The notes under the pieces: model-generated
Databases searched by the model: none
Told to the model about the DNA's origin: nothing
Seen by the model: only the letters and a program-made list of their open reading frames with translations
Part shown: one piece after another, positions 54,516 through 63,950 of the stretch
Layout of the letters: each line of letters opens with the position of its first letter
Position numbering within the stretch: the first letter of the stretch is position 1
Assembly (NCBI GenBank): GCA_003133425.1
Contig: PKXI01000248.1
Span: forward strand, 1-64,000
Direction: 5' to 3'
DNA length: 64,000 nt
Source: Acidobacteriaceae bacterium
Lineage (GTDB): Bacteria > Acidobacteriota > Terriglobia > Terriglobales > Acidobacteriaceae
Translations under genes and position numbers: made by a program

Positions 54516-54836
54516 ATGCACTGGTACTACTATCTGGCTTACTTCTTCGGCGGCGCATTTCTAGCCAACACGCTGCCTCACATAGGCAACGGCATCTCTG
54601 GACGCCCCTTCCAGAGCCCCTTCGCAAAACCACCGGGGAAAGGCTTGTCCTCCTCACGAGTCAATGTCCTCTGGGGCTTCTTTAATCTTTTCGTCGCCTA
54701 CTTGCTCATATGCCGCGTAGGCAGCTTCGACCTGCACAACTGGCAGCATGTCCTCACGCTCGGCGCTGGCATGCTCATCATGTCGCTCAATCTTGCCTAC
54801 GGATTCGGACGCTTCCACGGTGGATTGAGAGCCTAA
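54516..54836 (+). CDS. Small membrane protein of unknown function
   Basis: 106 residues with GGGAG 6 nt before the ATG. Three hydrophobic segments are visible (YYLAYFFGGAFLANTLPHIG, VLWGFFNLFVAYLLICRVG, VLTLGAGMLIMSLNLAYGF). A GISGRPFQSPFAKPPGKG loop follows the first. I do not recognise a family; the His-Ile-Gly region after helix 1 looks conserved. It starts 42 nt after the permease and may be co-transcribed with it. Confidence 0.65.
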   Translation: MHWYYYLAYFFGGAFLANTLPHIGNGISGRPFQSPFAKPPGKGLSSSRVNVLWGFFNLFVAYLLICRVGSFDLHNWQHVLTLGAGMLIMSLNLAYGFGRFHGGLRA

Positions 54837-54978
54837 CCGCGCAACAAGGTGCCAGCTTCAGTCCAATCCCGCCCGCCGTGGGAAGAGAATCCGTAAGAAG
54901 CAAATCGGAACTGCCTGCCACCTTTCGCGCGCCCCTGAGCCCGCGTATACTTTTCGGCAAGGTAGAGCAAGGCAAGCC

Positions 54979-55575
54979 ATGAACCCAACGTCGATCCTGA
55001 TTCCAAGTTCCATGCAAGACGCGGCCATTCTCACCATCGTCCTCGCATTTGCAGGCTATCTCATCACATTTCTTACGTCCCGCGTTTCGGGCCGGCGCGC
55101 CGCCCGGTTGCGCCTGGTGGACCAACGCTTGAACGATTTCTACGGGCCGCTCTACGTGGCCACTGTGGCAGGCAACATCGCCTACACTTCGCTGCTCAAA
55201 AAACAGAACAAGACTCAGTGCCACCCCATCCGCGATGAGGATTTGAAGGAGTGGACGCTATGGATGACCACTATCTTCATGCCTCTGAATGATGTTCGCG
55301 AAAAGATCATCATCGAGAACGCACACCTGATCGTCGAAGAGCAGATGCCCCAATGCCTTCTCGACTTTGTCACGCATGTGGTGGGTTACAAGGCACTCAT
55401 GGCCCAGTGGGCGAATGGGGATTACTCCGAGCGCCGCTCAATGATCGGCTGGCCGCCCGAGTTCGACACTTACGTCGAGCGCTCCTACAAGGCCCTCAAG
55501 TCGGAACAGACTCACCTGCTCCACAGCATCTTCTGGAGGCTCTATCGCCGCCTGAGAACCCGCAATCACAAATAA
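54979..55575 (+). CDS. Hypothetical protein with N-terminal membrane helix
   Basis: 198 residues. One N-terminal helix (AAILTIVLAFAGYLITFL) is followed by a basic stretch (SRVSGRRAARLRLVDQRL) and a soluble, mainly helical part with LNDFYGPLYVAT, IFMPLNDVREKIIIENAHLI, and a C-terminus rich in Arg and Lys. The layout recalls short membrane-anchored helical proteins of unknown role. AAGG lies 6 nt before the ATG. It is an isolated gene; the 142 bp after it hold no gene. Confidence 0.65.
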   Translation: MNPTSILIPSSMQDAAILTIVLAFAGYLITFLTSRVSGRRAARLRLVDQRLNDFYGPLYVATVAGNIAYTSLLKKQNKTQCHPIRDEDLKEWTLWMTTIFMPLNDVREKIIIENAHLIVEEQMPQCLLDFVTHVVGYKALMAQWANGDYSERRSMIGWPPEFDTYVERSYKALKSEQTHLLHSIFWRLYRRLRTRNHK

Positions 55576-55717
55576 ACAGGCACAGACTGGTCAAAGCTTC
55601 GAAACACTCCACGACGCCCCTCAGACAGATAATACCGGATTCAGCGACGTCACCTTGGCCACGGCCTTGGTCAGCCGCGCCTCTTGCGGCAGGCAGGAAT
55701 CTAATCCAACTGTCTGC

Positions 55718-56575
55718 CTAGGCCGGCACTGGAAGCGACAGATTATTCCACAAACGCAGCGTGGGGGCAGCTTGATTGATGGTGTAAAAGTGAAGCCCTG
55801 GGGCTCCACCACGCAGCAGAGTCTCGCACAGACGCGTCACCACCTCCGCACCGAACTCCTGCAGCGCGGGCTTGTCGTCCTCGAGTTCTTCCAGGCGCAG
55901 CCGCACCCAGCGCGGCAGGTCTGCGCCGCATCCGCCGCAGAAGCGCACAGTGTTGGCAAAGCCGGTGATCGGCATGATGCCGGGCATGATCGGAATCGTG
56001 ATGCCGGCCTTGGTGCAGCGGTCCACGAAATCGAAGTAGGCATCGGCATTGAAGAACAGTTGCGTCAGCGCCGCATCCGCACCCGCCTCCACCTTGCGGC
56101 GGAAATGCTCAAAGTCCTCGCTGGGCTTGTTCGCCTGCGGGTGCATCTCCGGATAGGCTGCCACTTCGATCAGAAAGTGATCCCCGTGCGTCTCGCGGAT
56201 GAAGCTCACCAGTTCATTGGCGTAGTGAAACTCACCCGGCGCAGATGCGCTCATCGCAGTAGCCGGAAGGTCGCCGCGCAGAGCAACAATGCGCTTCACG
56301 CCCATCTCCCTGTAGCGATTGAGCAGTTCGCCAACATGAGCGCGCGTCGAGCCCACACAGGTAAGGTGCGGCGCCGCCTCAACACCCGCGTGCTCAACCA
56401 CCGCGACCAGTGTCTGGTACGTGCCGTCTTGATCCGAACCTCCCGCCCCATATGTAACGGAAAAATAATTCGGCCCCACCGCCGCCAATTGATTGATCAC
56501 AGCCGGCAGCTTCGCCACGCCCTCCGGCGTGCGCGGCGGAAACAACTCGAAAGAAAAGCTAAGCGCAGAACCCAT
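55718..56575 (-). CDS. metF: Methylenetetrahydrofolate reductase
   Basis: 285 residues, the usual bacterial MetF length. MetF reduces 5,10-methylene-THF to 5-methyl-THF with a flavin, supplying methyl groups for methionine. Motifs are FSFELFPPRTPEGVAKL with the conserved Glu, YFSVTYGAGGSDQDGT, APHLTCVGSTRAHV, and VKRIVALRGDLP. A Cys-rich patch near CGGCGAD, close to the C-terminus, is slightly unusual. It is downstream of ahcY in the same direction, with a 203-bp gap containing repeats, so it could have its own promoter. The SAM-cycle context fits the ArsR-type regulator upstream of ahcY. Confidence 0.93.
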   Translation of the reverse strand: MGSALSFSFELFPPRTPEGVAKLPAVINQLAAVGPNYFSVTYGAGGSDQDGTYQTLVAVVEHAGVEAAPHLTCVGSTRAHVGELLNRYREMGVKRIVALRGDLPATAMSASAPGEFHYANELVSFIRETHGDHFLIEVAAYPEMHPQANKPSEDFEHFRRKVEAGADAALTQLFFNADAYFDFVDRCTKAGITIPIMPGIMPITGFANTVRFCGGCGADLPRWVRLRLEELEDDKPALQEFGAEVVTRLCETLLRGGAPGLHFYTINQAAPTLRLWNNLSLPVPA

Positions 56576-56643
56576 GCGAATGCACTCACATCAAAACTGA
56601 ATGAATGAAATTGCCGGTTGTCCAGCTTTCAGGACAACCGGCA

Positions 56644-56677
56644 ACTATTCACTGTCCACTATTCACTGTCCACTGTC
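56644..56677. repeat. Short tandem repeat, 14-bp unit
   Basis: ACTATTCACTGTCC occurs twice back to back (56644-56657, 56658-56671), followed by a partial third copy (ACTGTC). Similar words (ACTGACAACTGAAAACTGAC and CACTGTCCACTG) recur to 56775. The region lies between metF and ahcY. Confidence 0.65.
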
Positions 56678-56687
56678 TTTAGTAGCC

Positions 56688-56725
56688 GGGTGCCCCAGGT
56701 CTCACTTCCGAGACCTGGGATTCCA
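56688..56725. repeat. Extragenic hairpin repeat, copy 2 (GGGTGCCCC type)
   Basis: GGGTGCCCCAGGTCTC (56688-56703) and GAGACCTGGGATTCCA (56710-56725) form the same stem as the unit at 52690-52727, in the same orientation, with a different loop. It stands between metF and ahcY. Confidence 0.75.
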
Positions 56726-56778
56726 CGACACTCAAGCCGGGTAACTGACAACTGAAAACTGACCACTGTCCACTGCCC

Positions 56779-58209
56779 TTAGTACCGGTAGTTCTCCGCC
56801 TTGTAAGGCCCTTCCACCGGCACGCCCAGGTAATCGGCCTGCTTGGCGCTCAGCGTCGTCAGCTTCACGCCGATCTTCTCCAGATGCAACCGCGCCACTT
56901 CTTCGTCCAGCTTCTTCGGCAGCACATAGACGCCCACCTTGTAGGTGTCCTTGTTCGCCCAAAGATCCAACTGCGCCAGCGTCTGGTTGGCAAAGCTGTT
57001 GCTCATCACAAAGCTCGGATGCCCCGTCGCGCAGCCTAGGTTCACCAGCCGCCCTTCGGCCAACACAAAGATTCCATGGCCGTCGGGGAACTTGAAGAAA
57101 TCCACCTGCGGCTTGATGTTCAGCTTGTCCACGCCCTTTTCTGCGGCCAGCCGATCCATCTGAATCTCGTTATCGAAGTGCCCGATGTTGCACACAATCG
57201 CCTGGTCCTTCATCTTCTTCATGTGTTCGAGCGTGATGATGTCGGTGTTGCCCGTGCACGTCACATAAATGTCACCGCGCCCAAGCGTATCTTCCACCGT
57301 CGTCACTTCGAAGCCTTCCATCGCCGCCTGCAACGCGTTGATGGGATCAACCTCAGTCACGATGCAGCGAGCGCCCATCCCACGAAGTGAGTGTGCGCAG
57401 CCCTTGCCCACATCGCCGTAGCCGCAGATCACAGCCACCTTGCCCGCGACCATCACGTCCGTCGCGCGCTTGATGCCGTCGGCCAGCGACTCGCGGCAGC
57501 CATACAGGTTGTCGAACTTGCTCTTGGTGACGGAGTCATTGACATTGACGGCAGGAACCAGCAGCTTCCCCGTCTCCATCATCTTGTAAAGGCGATGCAC
57601 GCCCGTCGTCGTCTCTTCTGAAACGCCGCGCCATTCCTTCACAACCTTGTGCCAGTGCTTCGGGTCTTCGGCAAACACCTTCTTCAGCAGGTCCTTGATC
57701 ACCTGCTCTTCGTGGTTGCCTGAGGGCGTATTCACCCAACCGTCGCCGTCTTCCAGTTCATAGCCCTTGTGGATCAGCAGCGTCACATCGCCGCCGTCAT
57801 CCACCACCAGTTGCGGTCCCTTGCCACCTGTGTGGGCCAGCGCCTGGTACGTGCACCACCAGTACTCTTCCAGCGACTCGCCCTTCCACGCGAACACCGG
57901 AACCCCGGTCGCAGCAATCGCCGCAGCCGCATGGTCCTGCGTCGAGAAAATGTTGCAGCTCGCCCAGCGAACTTCCGCGCCCAGGCTAACCAGCGTCTCA
58001 ATCAGAACCGCCGTCTGAATCGTCATGTGCAGCGAGCCCGTCACACGTACTCCGGCCAGCGGCTTCCCTGCCGCGTACTTGTTCCGGATCGAGATCAGGC
58101 CAGGCATCTCCTGCTCGGCGATGGTGATCTCCTTGCGGCCCCAGTCGGCCAGCGCCATGTCGGCCACTTTGTACTTCAAATCGGTCACTTCCAACGTCGA
58201 ACTTGCCAT
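56779..58209 (-). CDS. ahcY: Adenosylhomocysteinase (S-adenosylhomocysteine hydrolase)
   Basis: 476 residues. AhcY splits S-adenosylhomocysteine into adenosine and homocysteine with a bound NAD. The NAD motif [10 protein letters not shown] is present, as are the N-terminal substrate segment [19 protein letters not shown], the catalytic region [16 protein letters not shown] with the Lys, and the characteristic C-terminus [10 protein letters not shown]. The long insert near residues 165-205 is typical of many bacterial forms. AGGAG lies 7 nt before the ATG. It is divergent from the ArsR-methyltransferase gene across 76 bp that carry tandem TGATATGT words, so it is the probable target of that regulator. 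Confidence 0.96.
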   Translation of the reverse strand: MASSTLEVTDLKYKVADMALADWGRKEITIAEQEMPGLISIRNKYAAGKPLAGVRVTGSLHMTIQTAVLIETLVSLGAEVRWASCNIFSTQDHAAAAIAATGVPVFAWKGESLEEYWWCTYQALAHTGGKGPQLVVDDGGDVTLLIHKGYELEDGDGWVNTPSGNHEEQVIKDLLKKVFAEDPKHWHKVVKEWRGVSEETTTGVHRLYKMMETGKLLVPAVNVNDSVTKSKFDNLYGCRESLADGIKRATDVMVAGKVAVICGYGDVGKGCAHSLRGMGARCIVTEVDPINALQAAMEGFEVTTVEDTLGRGDIYVTCTGNTDIITLEHMKKMKDQAIVCNIGHFDNEIQMDRLAAEKGVDKLNIKPQVDFFKFPDGHGIFVLAEGRLVNLGCATGHPSFVMSNSFANQTLAQLDLWANKDTYKVGVYVLPKKLDEEVARLHLEKIGVKLTTLSAKQADYLGVPVEGPYKAENYRY

Positions 58210-58285
58210 GCGAATTCTCCTTATATCGTCCTATCGTGATATGTTGATATGTATCAGATTGCCGGTCCGCCGTCAATTACAAACT
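58210..58285. promoter_or_regulatory. Divergent promoter region with tandem TGATATGT repeat
   Basis: The 76 bp between ahcY and the ArsR-type regulator are AT-rich compared with their surroundings. TGATATGT occurs twice in perfect tandem at 58237-58244 and 58245-58252. ATATCG and TATCG words lie toward the ahcY side. ArsR-family repressors bind such sites, and a shared operator would control both genes. Confidence 0.55.
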
Positions 58286-59236
58286 ATGGCCTCCATCGTA
58301 AAAATCCTGCGCGTCGTAGCCGATCCCAACCGGCTCCGCATCCTCCTCCTCCTCAAGGGTGAGGAGCTCTCCGTGGCCGAATTGCAGGAAATCCTGGTCA
58401 TGGGTCAGAGCACCATTTCCACCCACCTCTCCCAACTCAAGCAGGCGGGCCTGGTTGAAGACCGCCGCACCGGCAAGAGCAATCTCTACCGCCTCACAAA
58501 TTTCGGCAACCCTTCTGAATTAAGCCCTTTAGACGAGATTCTAGGCCGGGCCAAGGTGGAGATCCCCGAAGCCGCCACCGACCTGGCCGCCATGCGCCGC
58601 GTCCTGCGCAAGCGTCAGGACAAGATGCGCAGCTTCTTTGATAGTGTGGCCGGCCGCCTTGGCCGCGACTACGTACCCGGCCGCTCCTGGAAGGGAGTTG
58701 CCGAGGCACTGCTTCGCCTCATGCCCCCCATGACTATCGCCGACCTGGGCACCGGCGAGGGTGCCTTTGCGCTCTTGTTAGCGCAGCGGGCAAAGAAGGT
58801 AATTGCCGTCGACACATCCGCAAAGATGATCGAAGTCGGCCGCGACCAGGCACTCCGCCATGGCGTAGAAAACGTCGACTTCCGCCTCGGCGACATGGAA
58901 GAAATCCCCATCGCCGACGCAGAAGTCGACCTCGCCTTCTTCTCGCAATCGCTCCATCACGCCCTGCACCCCGATCGCGCCGTGGAAGAGGCCTTCCGCA
59001 TTCTCACCCCCGGCGGCCGCATTGTCCTCCTCGACCTCGCCAAGCACCGCTTCGAAGAAGCGCGCGAGCTCTACGCCGACGAGTGGCTGGGCTTCAGCGA
59101 AGTGGAACTCGAAACCATGCTGGAAAAAGCGGGCTTCACCGATGTGCAAACTTCCGTCGTCCACAAAGAGCCCGAGACGCCACAATTCCAGACCCTTCTT
59201 GCAGTCGCAAACAAACCCATCAAAAGTGCTTCCTGA
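58286..59236 (+). CDS. ArsR-type regulator fused to SAM-dependent methyltransferase (SahR-like)
   Basis: 316 residues from ATG 58286; the longer upstream frame overlaps ahcY antisense and is not used. Residues about 1-90 are the ArsR winged helix (ADPNRLRILLLLKGEELSVA, ILVMGQSTISTHLSQLKQAG). Residues about 110-310 are a class I methyltransferase with motif I DLGTGEGAFA and the post-motif LTPGGRIVLLD. This layout matches SahR, an ArsR-family repressor of SAM-cycle genes in Proteobacteria whose methylase-like domain senses S-adenosylhomocysteine. Being divergent from ahcY, with metF beyond it, supports the same role here. Whether it also has catalytic activity cannot be told. No ArsR-type metal-binding cysteine pair is visible in the DNA-binding domain. 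Confidence 0.85.
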   Translation: MASIVKILRVVADPNRLRILLLLKGEELSVAELQEILVMGQSTISTHLSQLKQAGLVEDRRTGKSNLYRLTNFGNPSELSPLDEILGRAKVEIPEAATDLAAMRRVLRKRQDKMRSFFDSVAGRLGRDYVPGRSWKGVAEALLRLMPPMTIADLGTGEGAFALLLAQRAKKVIAVDTSAKMIEVGRDQALRHGVENVDFRLGDMEEIPIADAEVDLAFFSQSLHHALHPDRAVEEAFRILTPGGRIVLLDLAKHRFEEARELYADEWLGFSEVELETMLEKAGFTDVQTSVVHKEPETPQFQTLLAVANKPIKSAS

Positions 59237-59315
59237 ATAACTCGGGAATCTATCAGTAGATGCCCGGCGCAGATAGGTTCCAGACGCGCACGCGGGGACG
59301 AATCCTAATTAATCT

Positions 59316-59340
59316 CCCAAGCCTCCAATTGGAGGCCTGG
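59316..59340. terminator. Hairpin between convergent genes, probable bidirectional terminator
   Basis: GCCTCC (59321-59326) and GGAGGC (59331-59336) form a stem around AATT, extended by C/G pairs on the outside, followed by AAAA. It lies between the regulator stop (59236) and the dehydrogenase stop (59349). Confidence 0.5.
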
Positions 59341-59348
59341 AAAACCGA

Positions 59349-61022
59349 CTATTTTCCGGTATAGGAAACTCGCCAAATTGAATTCGACCCATCATCCGTA
59401 ACTAGCAACGATCCGTCATGCGCAGTCGTCACACCTACGGGACGGCCCCAGACATCTCCGCTGGGCAGCACAAAGCCTGTAAGGAAATCTTCGTATCCGC
59501 CGTTGGACTTGCCGGTATGATGCAGCGGCACGCGAATCACTTCATAGCCCGTTCGAGTCGCCCTGTTCCATGAGCCGTGCTCCGATGCGAAGATATCTCC
59601 CTTGTATTCCGGCGGAAACTGCTTTCCTTCATAGAAGGTCATTTCCAGCGAGGCGTTGTGCGGCTGCAGCAGCACGTCCGGAGCAATCACTTTATTTTTC
59701 AGCTCTGGGTGCTTGCCTTCGTGGCGCGGGTCCTGATGCGGGCCGATATACCACCATGGCCAGCCATAAAAGCCGCCCTGTTCCACATGCGTAATGTAAT
59801 CCGGAACCAGGTTGTCGCCCAGTGCGTCGCGCTCATTCACTGAACACCACAGTTGTCCGGTCAGCGGGTTCACGGCTAATCCAACCGCGTTGCGAATTCC
59901 AGACGCGTAGACGCGCATGTTCGAGCCGTCGGGATTGAATGCGAGTATCTTGGCGCGAAGCTTCTCATCCGGATGAGTATCCGGATCATCCACGTTCGAG
60001 CCCGATCCAACGGAAACAAACATCGTATTGCCATCGGGAGAGAACTGCACGTCACGCGTAACATGCCCGTGGGGTTCGCCGGCCAGGTCCGTCAGATGCT
60101 CGGCTTCTCCGCGTGCCTTCAGGTCCCCGTTCTCGTAGGGGAAGCGCACCACGGAGTTGGTGTTTCCGACATATACCCATTTCGGATTCGGACCAAGTGG
60201 GTAAAAAGCAATACCGAAGGGGTGTCCGAGACCAGTGGCAAAGATATTCGTGATCTCCGGCTTGCCGTCCGGAGTGATTCCGCGGAAAACGAGAATTTGC
60301 CCCTTGTCACTCTCAGCCACGAAAAAGTCGCCATTCGGAGCAGTACGAATCAGCCGTGGATTCTCGAGCCCGGTTGCGTAGAGTCCCACCTTGAAGCCGT
60401 TTGGCGCCTTCGGCCAGGCAGATTCCGGACGAGCAACAACCCGTGGGCCATTCCCTGCCGAATTCGTGGCAAATGGAGCGGGAAGATCCTGCACGGTGAT
60501 CTTGCGCGGAGTCCCCGGCTTTTCAAAGCGAAAATCGGTGAACGGTGGCTTGGGCGCTGGCGCATTCAGAACTGCCGAGCTGGTTTCTTCGCTCGGGCTT
60601 GCGGCCGCCGGCTGCGTTCCAGCCATGGAGGGCATTGCTCTTAGGTAGCTGATGATTTGCCAGCGCTGCCGCTCCGCCACGCTCGCCCATGACGGCATCC
60701 CATTCGTCTTGTCGCCGCGGGTGATGTACCAGAAAATCTCGCCGGGCTTCGCCGTTTGCGTCGGACCATGGGCGAGTGCGGCAATGTTGGCCATTCCTTC
60801 GCCATTCTGACCGTGGCAGGCAGCACACTGTTTCGCGTAAATCTTCTGGCCTGCCTTGACGTTCAGCTCTCCCTGGTAGGGATTCTCTCGCCCGGCCACC
60901 GAAGCTGGGGCGTTATGAAAACTCCCGGTTTGAGCCGGCAATCCGGCCAATAACACAAGCGCAGCGACGATCGAACTGAAGCTCAACAGCAACCGGCTTA
61001 AAGCAATTCGTCCTGATTTCAA
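59349..61022 (-). CDS. Cytochrome c-sugar dehydrogenase fusion (sorbosone/glucose dehydrogenase-like)
   Basis: 557 residues from a TTG start supported by AGGAG 7 nt upstream. A signal sequence (LLLSFSSIVAALVLLAGL) is followed by a cytochrome c domain with the haem motif CAACH and the distal Met in TNGMPSW. The rest (about residues 200-555) is a six-bladed beta-propeller of the GSDH/sorbosone dehydrogenase family (GLYATGLENPRLIRTAPNGD, HVTRDVQFSPDGNTMFVSVG). The enzyme probably oxidises a sugar in the periplasm using PQQ and passes electrons to the attached haem. The fusion replaces a separate electron acceptor. It is monocistronic and convergent with the SahR-like gene. Confidence 0.87.
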   Translation of the reverse strand: MKSGRIALSRLLLSFSSIVAALVLLAGLPAQTGSFHNAPASVAGRENPYQGELNVKAGQKIYAKQCAACHGQNGEGMANIAALAHGPTQTAKPGEIFWYITRGDKTNGMPSWASVAERQRWQIISYLRAMPSMAGTQPAAASPSEETSSAVLNAPAPKPPFTDFRFEKPGTPRKITVQDLPAPFATNSAGNGPRVVARPESAWPKAPNGFKVGLYATGLENPRLIRTAPNGDFFVAESDKGQILVFRGITPDGKPEITNIFATGLGHPFGIAFYPLGPNPKWVYVGNTNSVVRFPYENGDLKARGEAEHLTDLAGEPHGHVTRDVQFSPDGNTMFVSVGSGSNVDDPDTHPDEKLRAKILAFNPDGSNMRVYASGIRNAVGLAVNPLTGQLWCSVNERDALGDNLVPDYITHVEQGGFYGWPWWYIGPHQDPRHEGKHPELKNKVIAPDVLLQPHNASLEMTFYEGKQFPPEYKGDIFASEHGSWNRATRTGYEVIRVPLHHTGKSNGGYEDFLTGFVLPSGDVWGRPVGVTTAHDGSLLVTDDGSNSIWRVSYTGK

Positions 61023-61294
61023 TTCGTTACTCCTGGATGGGGAAGTTTGGGCCTATTCACGCGGCTCGACCTCGCGCTTTCGGTCCGAGGTGGTCATACA
61101 GAATCATAACCCCACCACCGAAGAATCACACCCAGGAGAATAGAGTTGGCAGGAACCACCAGACATTCACGCCCCTAATTGAACTTCAGCGGCAATTGCG
61201 CGTGCCCCTTTGGGTCCCCTTCCGCAGCAAAGTTTGCCCGGTGCTCTGCCGGAATCTCGACGCCGTCGACCCGCTTGTGGAAGCGCTTGAGCCG

Positions 61295-63923
61295 CTATTC
61301 CATGCGCAGAGCTTGCATCGGGTTCAAGCGCGAGGAACGCCATGCCGGAAGAGCACATGCCAGCGTGGCCACCAGGGCCACCACCATTGTGACCGCCGCA
61401 AATACGCTCCAGTCGAGCGGGCTAATGCCGTAGAGCAGTGTGCGCAGCAACCGCACGACGAAGGCGGCTACGATGAGTCCGGCGGCAAGACCCGCAACGG
61501 CGGGGCGCAGTCCATCCAGCAACAGAAGGCGGAGTACCGAGTTGCGCGATGCTCCAAGTGCGATGCGGATACCTATCTCGCTGGTTCTCTGCATACCAAG
61601 ATACACAAGAACTCCGTAGAGCCCTACCGCGGCAAGCAGCAGGGCAATCACGGCAAACGCCAGCACCAGGGTTGAAGTAAAGCTCTCGTCCAGGGTCGAT
61701 TTGCCGATCGACTGCTCCATCGTGAGCACGTTCGCCACCGGCAGGTCCGGATCGAACTGCGCCAGCAGTTTCTCGATCGGTGCGGCGAGGCTTGCCACAT
61801 TCATATCAGATCGGACAGCAATGGCGGCGCTGGGCCAGCCACCCGAGTAAAGCGGAAAATACAAAGTCGGCGATTCTTCTTCCGTCAGCCCCCAGAGCGT
61901 GTTGCCGACCACGCCAACAATCTCGAACCCCTGAGGCGGAACGCCCAGAAAATCAAGCGCCTTCACGTGCTTGCCAATGGCATCCTGGCCCGGAAAATAA
62001 CGGCGCGCAAACGATTCGCTTACGATCACCGAACGCGCTTTGTCGAGCGTTTCGCTGTCGGTGAAGTAGCGGCCACGAAGTAGCGGAATACCAATGGCAC
62101 TGAAGTAGCCCGGATCTGCGCCGCGCACGATAGCGACCTGCGCGTCACCTGGCGTGACATCCGGCCGCTCGGGAATCGTGAAGCGCGCGTCTCCGCCGTA
62201 GCCCTGCCCCGGCAACGCTGTAGCTATGCCTGCCGCCTTCACACCGGGCAATGTCCGCAGCCTGGGCAACAGTTGTTCATAGAACGCCGCCACTTTCTCA
62301 GAACTGTTGTAGCGCGCATTCGGCAGCGAGAAGTGCATCGTCAGCATGTTCTTCGTGGCGCAACCAATGTCGCTCGAACGCAGATGCTGATAGCTCTTCA
62401 ACAGCAGTCCCGCGGCAATTAGCAAAACCATCGTCAACCCACTTCGGCCGCCAGAAGAATCCTGCGCAGCCGCGCTCTTCCCCGTCCCGCGCTGCCGGTT
62501 CGCGGAGACTCCTGCAGCGGTTCCAGCAGAGGACTCCGCATCAGCGAGGCGGCCGGAATCAGACCCGCAAGCGCGCCGCTGGCAGCCATGATGCCGAGTC
62601 CGAAGAGGACTGACACCGCGTCCATTTGGATGGCGGTCACGCGCGCCATGTCGGGACGTGAAGCCACTAGCCAGCGCACCGCAACCCACGCCAGCGGCAG
62701 TCCCAGCACTCCTCCAGCCGCCGCAAGCGTCATGCTCTCTGTGACCTGCTCGCGCAACAGCCTCCAACGGCTTCCGCCCAGCGCCGCGCGAATTGTAATC
62801 TCCTTGCGCCGCGATGCCGAACGCGCCAGCAGCAGATTCGCCACATTCAAACACGCAATCAGCAGCACGCAACTGGTCGCGCACAACAGCACGTGGAGTT
62901 GCGTCTTTGCGTCATGCACCATGCCATCGAGCATTGTGCGGGCGTTTGCTACGGTACCGACCGACGGATCCGGAGTCTGCATGTGCACGCGCTTTTCCGC
63001 AGTGTCCACCTCGCTCCGTGCCTGCCCCAGCGTGGCGCCGGGCTTGAGCCGCGCCAGCACAAAGTAGTTGTGATTATCCACTCGCCGCATTTCGGCAGGA
63101 CTCTTTTCGTGATAGATCGCAGCCCATAGCTGAACCGACAAATCCGGATAGCTGAACCATGCCGGCAGCATGCCCACAACGGTGTAAGGCCGCGCATCCA
63201 GCAGGATTGTCTTGCCCAGAATTTTCCTGTCGCCGGCATACCTTCGCATCCAAAGGCTATGTGTCAACACTACAGTTCCCGCCGCTTCCCGCCGATCGTC
63301 TGCCTGCCAAACAATCGCCCTGTTTCCGGGTCCACACCGAGCATTGAGAACAGATTCCATGAGCATTCGGCATAGCGAATTCTTTCTGGCAGGGGCCCTC
63401 CATCCCCTGAAAGGCTGATGCTGTCTGTGCCATAGATGGCCATCTGTTCCACGCTGGGCGCCTCCTGCCGCCACGCCGCGTACATACCGCCGGCTACGTA
63501 ATTGTAGGGTCGCTTCCCGTTAGGACTCTGCTCGTAAAGTTGGATCAGCCGATCTGGGCCCCTGAACGGAAGCGGCTTCAAGAGCACCGATCGCACTACA
63601 GCAAAGATCGCCGAATTCGCGCCGATTCCCAGCGCCATCACCAGGATGGCAGCAACGGTAAAGCCCGGCGTCCGCGTTAACGTACGCGCAGCATACTTCA
63701 GGTCACGCCACACGCCTTCGATCAGCATCATCGTGTTGCTCTCCCACTCGCTCTCGTGCACGCGCCGCGCACTACCGAACTTCACATAAGCCCGCCTCCG
63801 CGCCTCTTCAGGCGAGAGCCCGCGAGCCTCGTTCTCCTCGATCTCCATTTCGAGATGCACCTCGATCTCGCGCGCCAACTCAGCATCACGACGGTTCCGG
63901 CTGAAAAATCGCTTCATGCTCAT
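61295..63923 (-). pseudogene. ADOP-type ABC transporter permease, interrupted by two frameshifts
   Basis: Three overlapping frames give one permease: residues 1-217 in one frame from 63923, a middle part in a second frame, and the C-terminal half in a third. Together they make about 870 residues with the MacB-like layout duplicated, the usual acidobacterial orphan permease: an N-terminal helical hook (RFFSRNRRDAELAREIEVHL), FtsX-type helices, a MacB periplasmic domain, and a second copy ending in PAWRSSRLNPMQALRME. The first break is near 63297-63310 and the second near 62436-62442, each fitting one missing base. Either the gene is dead or the assembly has two indels. Real ADOPs often pair with a PadR regulator; a fragment of something lies just upstream. 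Confidence 0.85.
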
Positions 63924-63950
63924 CGTTGCTCTCCCGCTTCGTGTCAGAAG

